A DNA stretch of 64,000 nucleotides, taken from contig NC_039359.1 in the NCBI RefSeq assembly GCF_003573695.1, positions 156,356,210-156,420,209 of the forward strand, read 5' to 3'. Every line of letters starts with the position of its first letter. Position 1 is the stretch's first letter. Made by a program: the position numbers and the translations under genes. The stretch comes from Papaver somniferum (taxonomy: Eukaryota; Streptophyta; Magnoliopsida; Ranunculales; Papaveraceae). Below are positions 45,355-58,139 of the stretch, piece after piece. The notes beneath the pieces were generated by a model. It was not told the DNA's origin. It did not search any database and saw only the letters and a program-made list of their open reading frames with translations.

Positions 45355-45609
45355 TGGCATCTGAGCAGGTTATTGCAATCTCTGGTCATTGATTTTTGAA
45401 ACTTGTTATTGCTGGATTTTTTGTTCTGTCATATTTCTTCTTGAAGAGGTCATTGTTCTTCTATATTTGTTGGTAAGTGATCTGACTAAATCTCAAGTCG
45501 AATCAGTTTTTTTCTTATACTTCTTTGGTTGAAGTTGTTCTTCCGTATATCTATAGATCTGAATTTATATATCCTGTTTGATTCAGTTTTTTTAATATAT
45601 CGGAGTCTG

Positions 45610-48600
45610 ATTCGAATACAAACATAAATTTATCTCATGTACCTCTTAATGGTACCAACTATGTAGCATGGGCAAGAGATGTAACTTTATCTCTTGGTGG
45701 GAAATCAAAACTTGGTTACATTAACGGAAAAATTAGTCGACCAAGTGATGATAAGAAATTAGAAGAATGGATTTCTGAAGATCATCTTGTTATGACTTGG
45801 CTTCTCAATTCCATGGAACCAACTATTTCAAACGTTTTTAACTTCTCTGATTCTTCAAAGGACATGTGAGATTCTATAGCCAAGTTATATGGTCATCAAA
45901 ATAATGTCGTAAGGATATTCCAGCTGCAACATGAAATTGCAGCAGCAACTCAAGGCGATAAACCCTTTATTGAGCATTATGGGAACTTGAAACGAATGTG
46001 GGATGAACTAGCTATTTATCGACCACATACGATAGATCCCAAAAGTACTTCTTAAGCGCGCTGAAGAAGATAAAATTTTCTCCTTACTTCACAGCTTGAA
46101 GCCTGAATATGAAGCTCTTAAGAGTCATGTATTGATGAACTCGACCGTTCCTTCACTTTCTAGGATTTGTGCTACTATTCAGCATGAAGAAACTCGAAAA
46201 GAAGTCATGGACTCCAAATATGTTCATGTTAGAGAGGAATCAAGTGCTCTTGTTATTGAAGGAGGAAAGTCATATGGTAATCGCAATAAGGGTCAAGGGA
46301 AACGAGAAAACCGTTGTGATCATTGCAATAGAACTGGGCATACAAAGGATTGTTGTTGGCAGCGTCACCCGCACTTAAAACCCACGTTTGACAGCAATAA
46401 AAAGAAAGAACAAAAGGAACAAGCCGCTGTAGCTGATACTTATATCACTTTAAGTCAGTTAAACCACATTCTTCAACAATATAGTAAGTCAACAACAAAG
46501 TCATCTGAAAACACTTCTACTAATGCTTCAGGTATTCTCCAAGCCTATCTTACTTTGAATCATAAAATGAATAACTGGATTGTTGATTCTGGAGCCACTG
46601 ATCATATCGCAAACAATCCAGATTCAGTCCATTCGTTTAATTCTAATTGTGAAAAGAAAACGGTTTCTGTTGCTCATGGAAAATATGTACCCATTTTAGG
46701 AAGTGGTAAAATTAAAATTTTTCCAAACTCTTCAAGTGATGATGCTTTAGTTGTTCCATCATTTCCTGTTCAACTGTTATCGGTAGGGAGAATTACAAAT
46801 TCATTGAATTGTAATGTTTTATTTACTCCTACGTCGGTCATATTTCAGGATCGATAGACGAAGAAATTGATTGGTGGAGGAATATATTTGCATGGGATCT
46901 ATCTGTTTAATCCCTGCAATTTTGTTAACACAACTTTGCGTACTACTAGGTCATTGGACAATCAGATTCTATACTATCGTTTGGGGCATCCGTCTTCTCG
47001 TATTTTGTCGAGTCTTTTTCCATCTTTGTCAGTTGTATAAACTGTTTGTGATGCTTGTCAATATGCTAAACAAGCTCGCTTACCATTTCATAAATCAACA
47101 TCTGTTTCTAGTGAACCATTTGCTTTAGTTCATTCAGATTTATGGGGTGCTACACCTATTGATTCCTATGAGGGATACAAGTATTTCTTAGTATTAATTG
47201 ATGATTTTTCTCGAGCAACTTGGTTATACTTATTGAAATCAAAAACTGAAGTGTATTCTGCTTTTATGGAGTTTCATGCTGTGGTGGTTACTCAATTTTG
47301 TGCTAAAGTTAAGGTGTTTAGATCGGATAACGGTACAGAATTTGTCAAAGGTTCACTTCCTATTTTTCTTAAAAATCAAGGGATTATTCATCAGTCTAGT
47401 TGTTTGGGAACGCCTCAACAAAATGGGGTTGCCGAAAGGAAACTTAGACACATTCTTGAAACATCCAGCGCCATTATGCTTCATATGAATGTACCGAAAA
47501 AATACTGGTCTCATGGGGTTTTAACGGCTACCTATCTAATTAATCGACTACCTAGTCGTATTATTGAATTCAAGTCCCCGCTAGAAGTTTTAAAGGGTTA
47601 CAAGCTTGCTATATCTCACCTGCGGGTCTTTGGTTTTGTTTGTTACGTGCATCTCCAAGCAATTCACCGTGATAAGCTAGACCCCCGAGCAACTCGTTGT
47701 GTAATTTTTGGTTATTCATCGACCAAGAAAGGATATATATGCTGCAATGTTACTTCTCGAAAGTCGGTTGTCTCTCGTGATGTTAGGTTTGTTGAAACAG
47801 AATCGTTCTTCCGTCCAATGCTTGATTCCGAGATTCGCTCTCAGGGGGAGTATTTAGGTGATTTAACACCGGTTGGTTTTTTACCACTTCCAACTGGTTG
47901 TGCTCCGACAACAAGTGAACCAAACGTATCTTCAAATAATGAGGATATATTTCCAGTTGGTAGTGACATGATCTCTCCCTTAGTATCTGAACCCAAAGAG
48001 GTGTCTAATGGTGACACGATTCCACCTGAGATATCACCTGCAGAACCATCTACTCCAGTTCCTCCTATTTTACGACATTCGGGAAGAGATCGTCACCCAC
48101 CAGAAAAGCTAAAAGATTATGTCACATATCACACAGTTTCATACCCTATAGAAGATTATATAACATATGATAACGTCACTCAACCTCATTTTTCATTCTT
48201 AAGTGCATTATCAAATGAACGTGAACCCACAAATTTTAGAGAGGCTAACTCAAAACCAATTTGGAGGAAATCCATGAAAGAACAATTACAAGCTCTTGAT
48301 GACAATGATACATATGATATTGTCAAATTGCTGGTAGGGAAGAAAAGTGTTGGATGTCGTTGGATATACAAGATCAAGTATAAGAGCGACAGAACCATTG
48401 AACGGTACAAATCTAGATTGGTGGATAAGGGATTTACTCAGACCTATGGAGTTGATTACACGGAAACTTTTGCACCTGTAGCAAAAATGAATACATTTTG
48501 AGTACTTCTATCTTTGGCAGTCAATCAAGGATGGAAATTGTTCCAAATGGATGTCAAAGATGCGTTTTTACATGGAGATTTAGAGGAATAAGTGTATATG

Positions 48601-49767
48601 AGTATACCCCCTGGTCACCCTCAAGATACTCGGTATGGGTATGCTTGTAAACTAAAAAAGGCAATCTATGGTCTTAAACAGTCGCCACGAGCTTGGTATG
48701 CGAAATTGAGTGGTGTTCTCAAGACTAGTGGGTTTAAAACAAGTACTGCAGACCCATCCCTCTTTATTAAAAAAGGAATGACAGGTACCATTATTTTTTT
48801 GGTTTATGTCGACGACATTGTTATCACTGGTGATGATCAACAAGGAGTCTTGAAGTTAAAGGCATTCTTACATAAAAAGTTTGCCATTAAAGACTTGGGT
48901 ATATTGAAGTATTTTCTTGGTATAGAGATGGCTTATTCAAATAAGGGTATATTTCTTAACCAAAGAAAATATGTTATAGACATGCTACATGAGAGTGGAA
49001 AGATGGGAATAAAACCATCTAACACCTATTGATAGTGGCAACAAACTTGGTGATGATGGAGAGCTAGTGTCAGATATTGGTTTGTTTCAAAGACTGGTAG
49101 GTAAACTAATCTATTTGACCATCACTCGCCCAGATATCTCGTATGCATTGAGTTTGGTTAGCTGATATATGCATGCTCCTAAAATCAGTCATATGCATGC
49201 AGTCGATCGAATTATCCAATATCTGAAAGGCTCTCCAGGGAGAGGTATTTGGATGCGAAAAAATGGCCACAGTTCTGTAACGGCTAGTTGCATAACTGCG
49301 TATACTGATCCTGATTATGCTGGTTGTCCAGTAGACAGGAAATCTACAACAGGCTTTTGTACTTTTGTTGGAGGAAATCTAGTTACATGGAAGAACAAGA
49401 AACAAAATGTTGTCTCTAGATCAAGTGCCGAGGAAGAATATCGAGCAATGACATCAACTACTTGTGAGATTATTTGGCTCCGTTCCCTTTTAAGATATTT
49501 AGGGTTTGGTTCTTCTCAACCAGCAAAATTGTTTTGGATAATCAAGCGGCAATTCATATAGCATCAAATCCGGTATTCCATGAAAGGACCAAGCACATTG
49601 AAGTAGATTGTCATTTTATACGTGAGAAATTGAACGCCAAAATCATTTTAACTCCTTTTGTTCGCAGTGAGCAACAGTTAGATGACATCTTCACGAAAGG
49701 ATTACCAACTGCGAAGTTTCGTGAAATACTGGGCAAGTTGGGTTCAATTGACATTTTCGCACCAACT
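45610..49767 (+). pseudogene. copia gag-pol polyprotein, many breaks
   Basis: Gag begins near 45610 (NYVAWARDVTLSL region) and has a stop replacing Trp near 45868 and another near 46053. The zinc knuckle CDHCNRTGHTKDCC is near 46315. Protease: WIVDSGATDH, active-site Asp at 46585. After a stop at 46855-46857, the GAG-pre-integrase (RLGHPSS) and integrase follow with HSDLWG, RSDNGTEF and QNGVAERK. Reverse transcriptase has FAPVAKMNTF, MDVKDAFLHGDL and YVDD at 48805-48816. RNase H includes AEEEYRAM, then a frameshift near 49540 before VDCHFIREK and DIFTKGLP, stopping at 49768-49770. Stops near 48499, 48589 and 49030 add to the damage; no enzyme could be made whole. Confidence 0.92.
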
Positions 49768-49777
49768 TGAGGGGGAG

Positions 49778-50063
49778 TGTTGGCGGAGAAGAGAATATTG
49801 AGTATCTGTTATGTTTATACTCTTTCGTTTTGTGGTAAGAGTGTGCACTCTTCCATATACTGTGAGTGATATTCTTTCCCTGTATACAATTTTGTTTATG
49901 GCAAGATTTATATCCTCGAACTCCTATTTAGCGCCTGTGCCTCCATTGTATTTGCATAACAGTAACATGATTTTCTCTCTTCTCCTGTGGATGTAAGCTG
50001 TGAGCTGAACCACGTAATTCCTGTGTTCTCTGCTGTGTGTTTATATTGTCATCTTTCGCCTTA
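49778..50063 (+). repeat. 3' LTR of Copia-1
   Basis: Same length as the 5' LTR; directly preceded by the polypurine tract. Confidence 0.92.
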
Positions 50064-50068
50064 CAAAC

Positions 50069-50637
50069 AGTAACACAAGATGATATTGTGCCAAAGGAGC
50101 GTTATTTTATTCATGATGTAAGTGTCAATCGGATGTCTGATTTATTGTAAGAAGTTTTGACCGCACTCCCTTGTATTTATTTCCCATGTCTTGGTGGAAG
50201 GTCTCTTGTATTGTCTTGATACATATCTTAACGTCATGACATTTTGTTTCCCTTATCACGATCGTCCAACTAAGCCACATCGCTTGCTTTTGGTGTGACC
50301 TTACGTTAGTTATAGCCCTGCTAACGCCTGTTGTCTTTGGAAGTGGGTGTAAACCCCCCGAGGTTGATTGAGTCAATTATAGGATCGGCGTATGAGGAAC
50401 GAATTGGTTGAGTAACTTTAAGGCCAAGCACAAGTGATAGTTGGCGTTGTGCAAATATTATCCTCTTAACTTACAAGTTGTGCTTGTTGATGCTGATTTC
50501 CTTTAACTAGGTTGGATACTAGATTTTCATGGTGGTGACGTTTGCAAAGGTTTTAGGGATGTTCGCTTTTCGTTAAGGTAGGTGAGGCATGGTGCGTGAC
50601 CTCTGATGATGAGTGAAACATTACATCTTGGGTAGGC
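50069..50637. other. no gene seen
   Basis: Unique-looking sequence between two copia elements. The 83-aa minus-strand frame has no recognisable domain. Confidence 0.5.
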
Positions 50638-50642
50638 CTCTG

Positions 50643-51076
50643 TATAAGATAATTTCTTATATGATAATTATCTCTATTGGGCCCATGTGAGAATCTGGTT
50701 ATATTTATGATATTACCAAATATCTAATCCATGCTTTACATAAGGAGTTAGTATCCTATTTATGATCTTTCTTGATGGACGGTCGAGATCTAATGTCTAA
50801 TACTAAAACTCTAGGAACCTGGTCCTCTCTCTACCTATGAAAGGAAAATAATAACCATTACTATTGTATCCAAGAAATTATCGCTCATTACAGCTAAGGT
50901 TAAGAGAGAGAAACCATGACCTCCACAAGGTATTATCCCTTCTCCAAAGATGATCGACGTATGATGGATCTGCGATCCCAGGTATTCCGTATAAACATAT
51001 TCTTGTGTGTTTGATTGTGTGATTATCATGAAGTTCAACGATCCTAAATTAAGTATCTATAAAATTAAATCTTATA
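50643..51076 (+). repeat. 5' LTR of Copia-2
   Basis: Begins TATAAGAT and ends ATCTTATA, so the ends are inverted repeats of each other but not TG/CA. Confidence 0.8.
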
Positions 51077-51091
51077 GTTGGCATCTAGAGC

Positions 51092-52300
51092 TTGTGTTTA
51101 GAACTCATGATCGTCCGTTATTCATATGCAATAATAAAATAAAATTGGGTTTGATATATTTGTTTTTCCCCTTCTGTGAACATAATCGTTCTTATGGAAT
51201 TGCATTACTTTTCGCATCTAACTATCTTGACCCAGATCATGCTCACACTTCATGTTCATGTGTGATTATTTTTTTTATTATCTCATCAAAATCAAATCAG
51301 TTGAAAATTATGGTATACTGTACAATTTAAGATCCTGTGGTCATTATCACTTATGATTTTCTTGTATACTTTTATATTACCTTCTTAATTTTGGAAGAAA
51401 ATATATATTTCAACATTAATGACCTACTTAATTTTGGAAGAAAATATATTCCAACATTAATGAATTTTGGAGGAAAATATATTTTAATTTAATACTAATG
51501 TCCTACCCTTTATCTTATGTAAACAAATTAACTTTTTTTCTTAATGAGTTTATTTTTGGCATGATGATTTTTTTTTGGCATGTAAATAATAGAAAAATCA
51601 TTGTAAGAATATTATTTTTAAATAATGGCATCTGAGGTATAATGAACGTAATAATGATGATAAATGAAGTGGAAGAATGTCGACATCATGTAGTCATAAA
51701 CATGCATAATTGTTCCACTAAAGTCCATGTATTCTACTTACCTTGTATGTGAAAGGGAGGTAAATTGGAGATATATAAATGAGAAATATTTATTAGGCAT
51801 TATATCTTTATGGCATGAATCAATAAGTGCTCCAAAGCAAATGAAGATAAACAAAATATTTTCATCACGAGAATGGTTATTAAGACATTAAAAATTGGAA
51901 ACATTATATTTTCTTGTGGGCGTGTAGTATACGTGTTAGTTAATATTAAGATAATGAGACAATATTAATTTTTAAAATTAATGAAATTAATTTTTATTGT
52001 ACATTAATTTACGCTTCCGCTTTATCTAAACAATAAACGATTTTTTTTTATCGAGTGTCATTATAAAATTTTATGATCAAAATCTTTTTCTGACACCATT
52101 AAATTTGTGTGTGCATTATGATATGGTTTGTGTGCTTGTGCATTATGGTGTAGTTTCTCTCATATTATTATTATTCTTTAAATTTTATGGGATTATACTT
52201 AAAATTATTATTGGACTCTTTAGTTATCACCACAACGATACTAGAGTTTTATATCTCAATATAATGTTATTATAAGCATGAATTTGCAAACCGTAAAATG
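51092..52300. other. non-coding leader region of Copia-2
   Basis: AT-rich, with a near-direct repeat AATTTTGGA(A/G)GAAAATAT three times at 51384-51485. No coding sequence is recognisable. Confidence 0.5.
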
Positions 52301-54480
52301 TAGGTTTTGTAGTTGCAGGAAATCCTGCAACACACCCCTTGTAATAATTTGTAGATCTAAACATAAAAATGATGATAAGAATGCTAAAATTGTAAAGAGA
52401 CACAAGGTTTACGTGGTTCGATCAATTTGATCTACATCCACGGGTTAGGTTTTACTATGATTATTTGTAATTACATATGGATTACAATTGAGACTCCATT
52501 AATGAGTATTTGGAGCTCTCTCTGGTTTTTGGGGAAGAATAAGAATATAAAGATAATAATAATACAAGTTACTTTTCTCTCTCCTACCTTTCTATTTATA
52601 TAGATATTTACATAGTGGATGACAGCTCATATGTGGTGGGATACAACTAACATTTCCCCTAATTTCGGAATCACCGTGCGATGTTCTCGAAGGCTCACGT
52701 TGGATATTAATTTGCACACATGCTACGTTCTCTCGCAAGCTTCCCTACATTCTCGCGAGATCTTATTATTGTGCGATATTTGGATCCTACAGGTTTTGCA
52801 GTTACCGAAATCATGTGATACTGGCATTATTTTAGTTGATTGGCTATCACCACAGTGATGTCAAATCACTATTGGCCATGATCACAGTTTTTCTAGTGCT
52901 TGTAATATTGTTTTTATTAAATATATTAGAACAGAATTTACCCACAGGAAATTGGAGTTCATGTATTTAAGAAAACATTGACTGATATGATTGTTGATCA
53001 TACATTATGGATATGAACTTATTTGAATCTTGAGGGTGTCTAGTGTCATTATGTTTCACTTTTCTCCCAATGTTGAAGATAATTTTAATTGTACGTATAA
53101 AATTATTGCGCTTAAGATTCTTAGGTTATAATTCTTTAGTTATCACCACAGTGATACTAGAGTGTTTTATCTTAGCAATAATAATAATTTTATTGTAAGC
53201 ACGAATACGCCAAGCCGTAAAGGCAAGGTTTAGTAGTTATTTTTTATGGAGTTATTTTTGAGTTGTTTGGCAATCACCACAGTGATGTCAAATAATTTTT
53301 CTAGTCATAATCATTATTATGTCAAGTGCTTATAATATTGTTTTGATTAAATGTATTAGAACAACAATTACCCACAGGTAATTTGAGTTCACATGTTTAA
53401 GATAACCTTGAAGTGTACAATATATTTCTGATCATATATTATAGTAATTAAATAATTGGCACATGATTTTACGTTATTTCTTTAAAATGGATAAAAGAAA
53501 ATTTACATAAATTAATTTATTATCGAGTTGAGTAACCCATTATGGATTTTTTTTCTTCAGATTTTCATGAATATATTATTATGTTGTTTTATCTAAAACT
53601 TATTGCATCCTCTATACAGAATTGAGGTTTTATTTTTTGGATAAATTACTCCATATTTGTGAAAATTTATGATCGTCATTGCCTATTCTAACACCCTTCA
53701 TTTTAATCCACTATTCCTTATTCATCACGATTTTTTAAGCTTGCATCATATTAAACTAGTGATACATCAAATAATTTTTCTTCAATGAAATTTCATTATT
53801 GAGACATACTTATAGGTTTTGCTCATTGCTTGTTTTAGGTTAATAAAGGTTCGCTACGTTTGGATATTTTCAATTAAAGGGATTTGATGTATTCATAATT
53901 TATATGTATGCCATGCTTTTGAATAAATATTTGTGATTAGTGTTTTGGGGTTACTCATAAATGTTTTATAATCGACTAAATTTATGATCAATCAAGTATG
54001 TACATATCATTGAGTGGGACTGTGCAATATCATAGGAAAAGTTAGCGTGATATTTACAATTTTACATGTTCACTTGGTACTTTAGTTATCACCACAGTGA
54101 TGCTAAACTCTTATCTTGTAAGTGTTGTATGTTTTGAGTCCTCTTAGTTTGATTTAATGATTAGAACAATACTGCTCACAAGTAGTTTTAGTTCACACGT
54201 TTAAACAAGCATTAAGTTTATCTAAATGTTTCATACACATGTAAAATAATATCTACCCACAAGTGACTATTATTCCGATGTATTAGGTTGAACATTAGAA
54301 TTATTTGATTTTGTTAATACATGATAGGACGAGATTCTCCCACAGGTGATTCTAGTTGTGGTATTAAACAAACATAATGTTGTGTGTATGAGAAGGTAAA
54401 ATATGTACTAATTTTTTCATGTCTCACATCGTTCCTTGATAAGGTTTTACCCACAGGAGAATCTTATTGAAGGTATGAAA
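52213..54480. repeat. two alternating short motif families in Copia-2
   Basis: Motif 1, (T/G)TTATCACCACAGTGAT, occurs near 52217, 52845, 53140, 53268 and 54085 and is itself a small hairpin (ATCAC...GTGAT). Motif 2, CCCACAGG(T/A)NATT followed by AGTTCA, occurs near 52939, 53369, 54174, 54259, 54336 and 54448. The solo LTR interrupts the series. Confidence 0.65.
52308..52791 (-). mobile_element. solo LTR of a gypsy-type element inside Copia-2
   Basis: A 484-bp TGTAG...CTACA unit with the 5-bp duplication GGTTT at 52303-52307 and 52792-52796. It contains ACGTGGTTCG and CTACATCCACGG (52411-52443) in the same orientation as the two gypsy LTRs, and a minus-strand TATAAATA near 52597. No internal region remains, as after LTR-LTR recombination. 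Confidence 0.85.
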
Positions 54481-54729
54481 CTATTGTAAGCTTAATTGTC
54501 CTTTATCTCTATTATAAATTTCAGTTTCTGTTCTTATTAATTGTTGATTATGATTATTTTGTAGACTTTTAATGGTACATTTTTTGGAAGATAAAATTGT
54601 TTATCACCTGATGATTTTTCGCGTTACTGTGTACATCTATCAATTGCATTATGAATCCCTATCCGTGGATGTTTTCTCGAACATTCATTATTGAAATTGA
54701 GAGGCAATTATAGAAAAAGTGAAAATCAT

Positions 54730-54930
54730 AAAGTCTGATAAAGGTGGTGAATATTGTGAAAGGTTTGACAAAACAGGACAATATCCTAAATCTTTTACGT
54801 AGTATCTCCAAAAGTTTGGATTTGTTGCTCAATACACAATGCCAACTTATCCTTGGCATAATGGTGTATAACAAAAGGCAAAATCATACTTTTATGAAAA
54901 TGGTTAGAAGCATGAGTTATGCATAATGAC
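54730..54930 (+). pseudogene. copia integrase fragment
   Basis: Translating about 54740-54925 gives a run like the catalytic block of copia integrases: SDKGGEYCERF, then YLQKFGFVAQYTMPTYPWHNG, corresponding to the usual SDRGGEY and GIVAQYTMPGSPDQNGVAERRN. Stops occur within it. The region to 56400 has the expected spacing for reverse transcriptase and RNase H, but only scraps such as MLTKCLKN near 56310 can be read. Confidence 0.7.
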
Positions 54931-57161
54931 CACATATCAGTGAATGTATGTTCTTTCAACAACTGTGTAATTTAAATAGTTTTTCGAGTAAAGCAGTTTC
55001 AAATACACACTTTGGACTAGAATGGCTAGAAACCTAGTTTAAATCACCTTTAAGTTATGGTTGTTCAGTTGGAGGTGAGGGCTTACATTCCAAAGAATGA
55101 AAATTGGATTTGGAAACTATTATTGGTTCATTGGTTTTCCTAAATAATCCAAATGGTATTCTTTAACGTTCTAACCATAGTATGAGACTTGTTGAAACCG
55201 AAAATATAAATTCATTAGTGATGGCATAATCAGTGGGAGTTCGTGAATATATCTGTTAAAGAAGTCATGATAATGATCCTTTATTTAAGATTTCTACAGA
55301 TATTGATCTTCTCATTGTCGGAATGTTAGATAATGAAAGACCAAATTATTGATCCTATATTCCATAATAAAACTACCGCCAATAAAGAAATTTCTGATAA
55401 CAACATCTACTAGCATTAAGAAGGTCTCAAAAGATATTGAAAGAAGGTTGTTCATGTTGTTTCAGTGATTTTCTTACAAGATTTTATTTCATTATGATAT
55501 GGAATAGCAAAGACTCGGTTTCTGGTTCACAAACTATTATGTGTATAATAATAATTTTGGTTAATGGATTGATGCTATGTGAGATAAAATCAATGGTTGA
55601 ACGTCAAGTACGGGATATTATTTAGTTGCACGAACAACACAAAATAGTTGTGTGCAAGTGGATATTTCATTCCTAGCATGACTGTAATAGCATAACTAAA
55701 TGATATAAAGCCCGAAGTGCATCCAAAGATTTTATTGAAATGATGCATTGATTATAAGTAAGTTTTTCTCTCATGTCAAAGAAAGACTTATTCATAATTA
55801 TCATAGTATTATTAGTAGTTCAGTATGATTTACGAGTTGCATTACTCAAATGTGAAAATAGCCTTATTAATGATAAATCTTAGTCTACAATTTTTAGAAG
55901 TAAGAGTATGAAATTTAAGCAGCCTCCCATAATGGTATATGAAATTCAATAAAACTATAAATGTTTCAAGTTTTGGATGAAATTATTACAGATTTATGCA
56001 TATACCTCAAGATCAGTGGGAGAAATACATACTCTTGGTCATGTATGTTAAGACATACTACCTACAAGTAGTGATCTTGACTTTATGCATGTCTCTATAT
56101 TTTTTGAAATAAAGGATATCAATGAAGCTTACCATGTGATAATAAATATCATATGGATTACTAAAGCTCTCACATAAGGCATATATCGAATATTCGAAGA
56201 ATTTTGAGACAATAACATATTTAACAGATTTTATGTCATGTTGGATAGAGGATATAAATTTAATCTTCATTACGTATTAATTCTGATATGAAACTTATAA
56301 CAAGTTGTTAATATGTTAACTAAATGCCTTAAGAATCGAAGAACAAATTACGGGAAATCTATCAAGAATTTTGAGATACTATCTTAACTTTTATATATGT
56401 CTTATAATTAGTTAGCAAACCCAACTAGAGTTGATTGGGTTTTCAGACTTCAGTTTTGTGGATGTATGGATTCTATAAATGGAAAATCCATTAATGCTAG
56501 TCCCACAATTAAGTTTGAATATTTATGACTGCGAGACTTAGAGACTTAAGGTTTGTCTCTACATTGCTGAAATTTATCGTCTTAGCTTCGCAGCATTAAA
56601 GCACGATATGATACAAAAGGAACAAAACACATGAACCTTGAGTATATATGCGTGAAATATTTGTTCATGTATCACTTAAGCACAATTGCATTCGGAGATG
56701 CACTTCATGAACAATTAACTTTTAAGACCTCTTAAGAAAAGATTGAAATCTTAGGTCTGTGGGAGTAATTGATTATTTTCAGCTAATTTATGTGCTTATT
56801 TTTGAACACTTATTGAGCTCTTACTAATGTCATTCTGAATTATTTCTGCATCCATGTTTAGTATACACTTATGTGAACGGATGAATGTTAACAGAAATTG
56901 TCTTTCTTTTATAGACATCACTAGACCATTATGACACTCCTCTTAAAGGCCTAGTTGAATAAGTTGTTTATGTTGTGGTACATGGAAGGGAACATGTTGA
57001 TAACAAGACAATGTGCAACCGCTATGACTCGCATGAATAACTTATTTGATCAAGGTATTACGTTAACCACTAAAGTTATTATTTAGCAATTACGCGCGCC
57101 TTATGTTTCCTGCAATTAACCATTTGTAGATTATCACATGGACCAGTCACCAATGGGAGAA

Positions 57162-57595
57162 TGTAAGATAATTTTTTATATGATAATTATCTCTATTGGG
57201 CCCATGTGAGAATCTGGTTATATTTATGATATTACTAAATATCTAATCCATGTTTTATACAAGGAGTTAGTATCCTATTTATGCTCTTCCTTGATGGACG
57301 GTCGAGATCTAATGTCTAATACTAAAACCCTAGGAACCTGATCCTCTCTCTACCTATGAAAGGGAAACAATAACCATTACTATTGTATCCAAGAAATTAT
57401 CACTCATTACAGCTAAGGTTAAGAGAGAGAAACCATGACCTCCACAAGGTATTATCCCTGCTCCAAAGATGATCGACGTATGATGGATCTGCGATCCCAG
57501 ATATTCCGTATAAACATATTCTTGCGTGTTTGATTGTGTGATTATCATGAAGTTCAACGATCCTAAATTAAGTATCTATAAAATTAAATCTTATA
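57162..57595 (+). repeat. 3' LTR of Copia-2
   Basis: Matches the 5' LTR over its whole length; its first bases are TGTAAGAT where the 5' copy has TATAAGAT. Confidence 0.85.
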
Positions 57596-57931
57596 CTGTG
57601 TACACTGCATACGACGCTTTAAATATTCAGATTTTTTGAATATTTTCAATTCAAGTAACGCAGTAATAAGTTCCTTGGGATCCTAGTGGATTTGTTGTGA
57701 TGATGATATTTTCAATCACACCAAAAAGATTAAAATTAATTAGTTAGGTAACTGACCATTTTCAAATTGATTAACATGCAGACGAACTCAGCGTTGATCA
57801 GCTTGGTAGCCCTTCGATTTTCTTTAACATTTTTAGAATGCATGAGTAAGAAAAAAGTAGTTCAATGATTAGATGGTTATTAAATATACATCCCCATCCC
57901 ATTTACCACTGCGCCCTCACAGGTTCAATTC

Positions 57932-57938
57932 ACACTAT
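57932..57938 (+). promoter_or_regulatory. TATA box of the secreted-peptide gene
   Basis: CTATAAAAC, about 80 bp before the ATG at 58017, giving a plausible start near 57965. Confidence 0.55.
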
Positions 57939-58016
57939 AAAACGGAGTGTTCGGTGAACACAAGAGATGGAGTGAGCGAGATTAGTTTGAGAAAGAGAAA
58001 AAAGATTGAGCCAACA

Positions 58017-58139
58017 ATGGAGAGTGATAAAAAGATGTCTTTTCTTTTCTTGATAGCAACAATCCTTTTTGTGAGCACACAAACCTGCGAGGGGGTCCGA
58101 ACGCTCACAATCAATCATTATCATCTAAAGAGATTGTGA
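58017..58139 (+). pseudogene. small secreted-peptide precursor, truncated by an LTR
   Basis: The ATG at 58017 opens a frame with a clear signal peptide: MESDKK, a hydrophobic core MSFLFLIATILFVS, then TQTCEG as the likely cleavage region, followed by VRTLTINHYHLKR. The gypsy LTR begins at 58135, so the frame now ends with one residue and a stop supplied by the LTR. Short precursors of this layout include several plant signalling-peptide families (CEP, PIP and others); the mature peptide would have been downstream and is lost from this side, so no family can be assigned. The upstream TATA box supports a real promoter. Confidence 0.5.

Larger units (their letters stand above)
45069..50063 (+). 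mobile_element. full-length Ty1/copia retrotransposon, degenerate
   Basis: A 4995-bp element with two 286-bp LTRs (45069-45354, 49778-50063) and the exact 5-bp target duplication CAAAC (45064-45068, 50064-50068). The LTRs differ at about 18 positions (roughly 6%, counted by eye), so the insertion is not recent. The primer-binding site TGGCATCTGAGCAGG (45355-45369) differs from the iMet consensus at two bases. The polypurine tract GAGGGGGAG is at 49769-49777. Domain order gag, protease, integrase, reverse transcriptase, RNase H is copia type. Confidence 0.95.
50643..57595 (+). mobile_element. Copia-2: degenerate copia element with unusual LTR ends
   Basis: Direct repeats of 434 bp at 50643-51076 and 57162-57595 are nearly identical and flank a 6.1-kb interior. 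Flanks CTCTG and CTGTG would be a 5-bp duplication with one change. A PBS-like TGGCATCTAGAGC is at 51079-51091, and a purine tract (CCAATGGGAGAA) precedes the 3' LTR. A copia integrase fragment near 54730-54930 fixes the superfamily and the plus orientation. Most of pol is unreadable from stops and indels, yet the LTRs remain close to each other. Confidence 0.85.

Noticed and set aside
57866..57935. Another SINE or tRNA-like sequence (GGTTCAATTCA)
   Set aside because: The B-box is imperfect, the A-box weak, and no flanking repeats were found.
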